Origin: Myxococcales bacterium
GTDB lineage: Bacteria > Myxococcota_A > UBA9160 > UBA4427
Assembly (NCBI GenBank): GCA_022563535.1
Contig: JADFNE010000044.1
Span: forward strand, 1 to 35,419
Direction: 5' to 3'
DNA length: 35,419 nucleotides
The notes beneath the pieces were generated by a model. That model was not told where the DNA came from, did not search any database, and saw only the letters and a list, made by a program, of their open reading frames with translations. This document shows, one piece after another, positions 32,695 to 35,419 of this stretch. Position 1 is the stretch's first letter. Every line of letters starts with the position of its first letter. Position numbers and translations under genes: made by a program.

Positions 32695-33960
32695 TCAGAA
32701 CTCGACGACTATCGCAAGCCAGATCTTGTCGTTGTTGATGATGTTTCGCTTGTAGCTCGAGCCGCCATTATGCTCGAGCACGATGTCATACTCCAGCTTC
32801 AGCTGAAGGTGTGCCTCGGGCGAGTAGACAATGGCGGGAGCCAGGGTCAATAGTGAATTTCCAACCATGTCGTTCGTATCGATCGAGTCGATCTGGAAAA
32901 CAAGGTCGACAAAATTGACGAAGCGCGAATGCTGCTCGAACATTCTCTGATAGACCTTGACATACCAGCCTTCGGCGTCTGCGGTTACGCTCGAGGAATC
33001 TAGCGTATTGTCTTCCCCTTCCCGCTCCATGTACTCGGCCTGAAGTCCAAAACCGGATTCATGTGATATTCGCAGATCAGTACCGAAGTGATTGAGCGGA
33101 TTGTTGCCTTTGGGCGAACCGGTGTTGTATTGCTGCGTGGCGTACGAAAACCCGATGTCGCCGCCAAAGCCCAAAATGTTGCTGAAACTGATTCCGGTGC
33201 GACCGGCAAACAGCTTGTTGTTGTTGTTGTCCTCGGTGTGATTTTGCAAAGTCTCGTCCGCGTCGAACCAGGAGTCTCCATTCCCGTAGCCCCTGATACC
33301 GTTGCCGATCGAGAGGTCATAGAACCATGCCAACCCAGTATCGCCAATGGGCAGCTCACCGTAGATTTCCACGCCCACCGTTGACCAGTTTTCGAAGATG
33401 AGATCGTGGGTGAACGCGACCTGACGGACCATGTGGTTTTCAGGTGCGCGTAGGGTGAGAGAACGGTTGATGCCGAGGGGGACGTAGAACAATCCGGCGC
33501 GAATCGTCACCATGTCGCCCCAGAGGTCGTACTCCGCGAATGCCTGCACGGGAAGAATCAGCTTCTCAGGGGTGTGCTCGTACTCGAACTCTGCGATGAC
33601 TCTGAGCCTTTCCGAGATGTTCGCTTTCGTGGATAGATAGAACTCGTGGTTGTCAAAGTTGGAGTTCGCTCCCTGACCGTCGTCGAACTCGAAGTCTAGA
33701 TAACCGTGCCATTCGAGGAAGGACGTCGGAGAGCCGTACGTAACACTCTTCTGGTCTCTGATGGAGTGACCCTGTCGCTCCAAGCTGTAGTTGGGCGCTT
33801 CGTACTCTGCGTCGGGACCCTGTGCATCTACGCTCTGAGACGAAGTATCGATCTCGTCTGTAGCTGAAGCTGATTCAGCCAGCGCGATTCCGGAAATGCA
33901 GATTGCAGTCGCGACAAACGAAGTAAACGCAACCAACCCGAGTGACCTTAAATAGTTCAT
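32695..33960 (-). CDS. outer-membrane porin-like beta-barrel protein
   Basis: A 421-residue exported protein. A signal peptide covers about residues 1-28 (SLGLVAFTSFVATAICISGIALA). A disordered, acidic segment (30-80) precedes a barrel domain with alternating strands such as FLEWHGYLDFEFDDG, LRVIAEFEYEHTP and HLQLKLEYDIVLEHN, ending in Phe (IWLAIVVEF), the outer-membrane insertion signal. An Asn/Asp-rich loop (HTEDNNNNK) is notable. It resembles the porin O/P or carbohydrate-porin group, but solute specificity cannot be read. ATG 33960 follows GGGGGGAAA; a GTG-type start further upstream at 34011 is in frame but would spoil the signal peptide. It is probably cotranscribed with the PstS-like gene. 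Confidence 0.82.
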   Translation of the reverse strand: MNYLRSLGLVAFTSFVATAICISGIALAESASATDEIDTSSQSVDAQGPDAEYEAPNYSLERQGHSIRDQKSVTYGSPTSFLEWHGYLDFEFDDGQGANSNFDNHEFYLSTKANISERLRVIAEFEYEHTPEKLILPVQAFAEYDLWGDMVTIRAGLFYVPLGINRSLTLRAPENHMVRQVAFTHDLIFENWSTVGVEIYGELPIGDTGLAWFYDLSIGNGIRGYGNGDSWFDADETLQNHTEDNNNNKLFAGRTGISFSNILGFGGDIGFSYATQQYNTGSPKGNNPLNHFGTDLRISHESGFGLQAEYMEREGEDNTLDSSSVTADAEGWYVKVYQRMFEQHSRFVNFVDLVFQIDSIDTNDMVGNSLLTLAPAIVYSPEAHLQLKLEYDIVLEHNGGSSYKRNIINNDKIWLAIVVEF

Positions 33961-34189
33961 GGCAATTTCCCCCCAGTGCGACGCTATCAAGCATCGCGTT
34001 GTACAAATCATCAGAAATCGTGCGTAGTTTTTGGAATAGATGCTTCAAGGATAGTCGTCAGTCTCCAGAGTTACCTTTAGACCGATCTGGTTGAGAACCA
34101 CGTAGTTTGCCCGGTGAAATACCTAGTTCGACGGTTGGGCTTGCACTGCACCAAGGCGATCTGAGGCAGGGCGATACACGACATGCGAG
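33961..34189. other. intergenic region upstream of the porin gene
   Basis: A 229-bp gap between the end of the kinase frame and the porin start. The porin promoter should lie here. I see no RNA gene or hairpin strong enough to call a terminator. Confidence 0.4.
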
Positions 34190-34273
34190 TTAGATTGACC
34201 CCACCTCGGGTTTCTTCGCAGCCGCCCTCTGCTCTGAAGGCAGAGTGAAGTAGAAAGTCGTGCCTTTGCCAAT
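34190..34273 (-). other. stranded C-terminus of the histidine kinase beyond a stop codon
   Basis: Immediately after the kinase stop TAA (34274-34276), the same frame continues for 27 codons to a second TAA at 34190-34192. It begins IGKGTTFYFTLPSEQ, which is exactly the conserved end of this kinase family's ATPase domain (usual form AES-E-xGKGTTFYFTLP). The stop therefore replaces what is normally a Glu codon (GAA to TAA). Confidence 0.75.
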
Positions 34274-35419
34274 TTACGACTCGGCCCAGATATCGCCGCC
34301 GTGGGCAATCACGATCTTCTTGCAGAGTGCCAATCCAATCCCGGTGCCCTCATATTCTGCCCGGGTGTGGAGCCGCTGAAAAAGCATGAAGATGCGATCT
34401 GCAAAGCTGGCGTCGAAGCCGATGCCATTGTCGCGCACCGAAAACTTCCAGAACTCGCCCTCCTCGAGAGCCTCGATCTCGATCACAGCGGGTTCGTCGC
34501 CACTAAACTTCATCGCGTTCGAGATCAGATTCTGGAAGAGTTGGCGAAGACGCATCGGATTGCCTGACAAAGTGGGGAGCGATGCCACCTGAATGCGTGC
34601 ACGGCTTTTGTGGATCGAAACATGGAGAGCAACCAGGACCTCCTCGAGCAGGAGGTTGAAGTCTATTGGACTCTCGTCCATTTCCATCCGGCCAACTCGC
34701 GAGTATTCGAGCAGGTCGCGGATCAACAACTGCATGCGCGTCGCGCCATCGACCGCGTAGTCGATATAGCTTTCGGCCCTTTCGTCGAGTTTTTTCGCGT
34801 ATCGCTTCTTTAACAGCTGGGTGAACATGACCACCATACGCAGGGGTTCTTGAAGATCGTGAGATGCCGCGTACGCAAATTGTTGTAGCTCGACGTTCGA
34901 GCGCTCGAGTTCATCGGTCTTTTCTTTCAATTCTGCTTCGGCGCGCCGCCGATCCCGGTTCTCGTTCTCGAGATCGAGATTGGCCGCCTGGGCCGCCTGG
35001 TAGTGGCGCGAAACCTGCCTGGCGGCATTGTCCGCGCTCTCCTTTGCAATTCTCAACTCGGAGTCGCGAGCCTGTATTTCTTCGAGCATGTCGTTGAAGG
35101 CGTCGGTGAGTCGGCCTACTTCATCGTCGCTGGTTCGCACTGCTCGCAGTGCGTAGTTGCGTTCGCTCGAAACGAGATTCGAGAGCGTTTCGAGTGCCTC
35201 GATGGGCTTCGCGATCCAGCGCTGCACGACACGCGATAGCAACAGGCTAAAGAGCACAACCCCAACCGTGATGGCCGCAGCCATCACTTTGTACCGCTGA
35301 ATGACCAGGTCAATCTCTCGCAGATCCGACAACACGATCAGGCGGCCCAGGTTTTCACCGCGGACGCCGACATTGCGCGTGACCGCCAGATGAGTGTCTG
35401 TAAAAATCTCACCCCCGTC
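34274..35419 (-). CDS. membrane histidine kinase, start outside the window, ends at a premature stop
   Basis: The frame is open to the window edge, so the N-terminus is missing. Visible parts in order: the end of a sensory domain (VRGENLGRLIVLSDLREID, resembling a CHASE8-type domain), a transmembrane helix (AAAITVGVVLFSLLLS), a HAMP domain, a coiled coil, HisKA with the phospho-acceptor His in ASHDLQEPLRM, and an ATPase domain with NLISNAMKF, DNGIGFD and EGTGIGLALCKKIVIAHGG. This resembles the phytochrome-like kinases that act with stand-alone receivers. The reading ends at IWAES, right before the final strand of the ATPase domain, whose codons follow in frame after TAA. The product would lack about 27 residues and may be unstable or inactive. 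The downstream (leftward) porin is 314 bp away. Confidence 0.85.
   Translation of the reverse strand, partial: DGGEIFTDTHLAVTRNVGVRGENLGRLIVLSDLREIDLVIQRYKVMAAAITVGVVLFSLLLSRVVQRWIAKPIEALETLSNLVSSERNYALRAVRTSDDEVGRLTDAFNDMLEEIQARDSELRIAKESADNAARQVSRHYQAAQAANLDLENENRDRRRAEAELKEKTDELERSNVELQQFAYAASHDLQEPLRMVVMFTQLLKKRYAKKLDERAESYIDYAVDGATRMQLLIRDLLEYSRVGRMEMDESPIDFNLLLEEVLVALHVSIHKSRARIQVASLPTLSGNPMRLRQLFQNLISNAMKFSGDEPAVIEIEALEEGEFWKFSVRDNGIGFDASFADRIFMLFQRLHTRAEYEGTGIGLALCKKIVIAHGGDIWAES

Noticed and set aside
34123-34308. Small minus-strand open frame overlapping the kinase end
   Set aside because: It is in a different frame from the kinase C-terminal codons, which are clearly family-like in their own frame.
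1-35419. tRNA, rRNA, insertion sequences or prophage genes
   Set aside because: I looked through the gaps for T-loop-like GGTTCGA arms, transposase-like frames and terminal inverted repeats and found none that hold up by eye; a covariance-model scan could still find a small RNA.

Overview
The window looks like the chromosome of a free-living, aerobic or facultative Gram-negative bacterium with GC-rich, GC3-biased genes. Outer-membrane and periplasmic proteins are present: a TonB-dependent receptor, a porin, an exosortase and a PEP-CTERM protein. A sodium-pumping decarboxylase and a sodium:solute symporter suggest sodium-based energetics. The gene mix (exosortase/PEP-CTERM, TPR proteins, PAS/REC hybrid kinases, GAF proteins, a complete Che system) would fit a deltaproteobacterium-like or related lineage, possibly aquatic. 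No rRNA or marker gene allows placement, so this is inference. There is no phage, transposon, CRISPR array, tRNA or rRNA that I can support.

Layout. Positions 1-3.5 kb (+) hold the end of a TPR protein, a compact exosortase-family transpeptidase and an SSS-family symporter; the last two overlap by one base (TGATG). Positions 3.5-6.5 kb (-) hold a large fused MFS / spermidine-synthase-like / TPR membrane protein, divergent from a BtuB-type TonB-dependent receptor (6.7-8.7 kb). Positions 8.8-10.2 kb (-) hold shikimate kinase downstream of an unrecognised, internally duplicated membrane protein, whose 5' leader carries four exact copies of a 10-bp repeat. Positions 10.5-12.2 kb (-) hold a soluble PAS-histidine kinase-receiver hybrid. 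At 12.5-17.6 kb L-serine dehydratase (-) is divergent from oadGAB (+), a biotin-dependent Na+-translocating decarboxylase; both routes yield pyruvate. At 17.6-20.1 kb are an HDOD protein, an HPP-family membrane protein and a nitroreductase, the last two overlapping tail to tail. At 20.5-22.8 kb are a PEP-CTERM protein, a REC-GGDEF diguanylate cyclase and a TMEM220-like membrane protein.

The centrepiece is a 9-kb, same-strand chemosensory operon (23.18-32.11 kb): GAF (frameshifted), CheY-like, CheY-like, GAF, CheD, CheA, MCP, CheW, CheR, CheB. It has one dedicated receptor with a CheR/CheB-tethering type xWxxF motif, full adaptation enzymes, no CheZ/CheC/CheX and no flagellar genes nearby. The two coiled-coil-GAF proteins flanking two stand-alone receivers are not standard Che components and are the best candidate here for an undescribed module.

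The right end (-) has a porin and a short PstS-like binding protein, probably one operon, and a membrane histidine kinase entering from beyond the window. That kinase has a stop codon inside its ATPase domain, with a perfectly readable family C-terminus following in the same frame. With the GAF frameshift this gives two disrupted signalling genes, either real decay or sequencing errors. Several genes use GTG or TTG starts set by strong Shine-Dalgarno sequences, and I moved starts accordingly.
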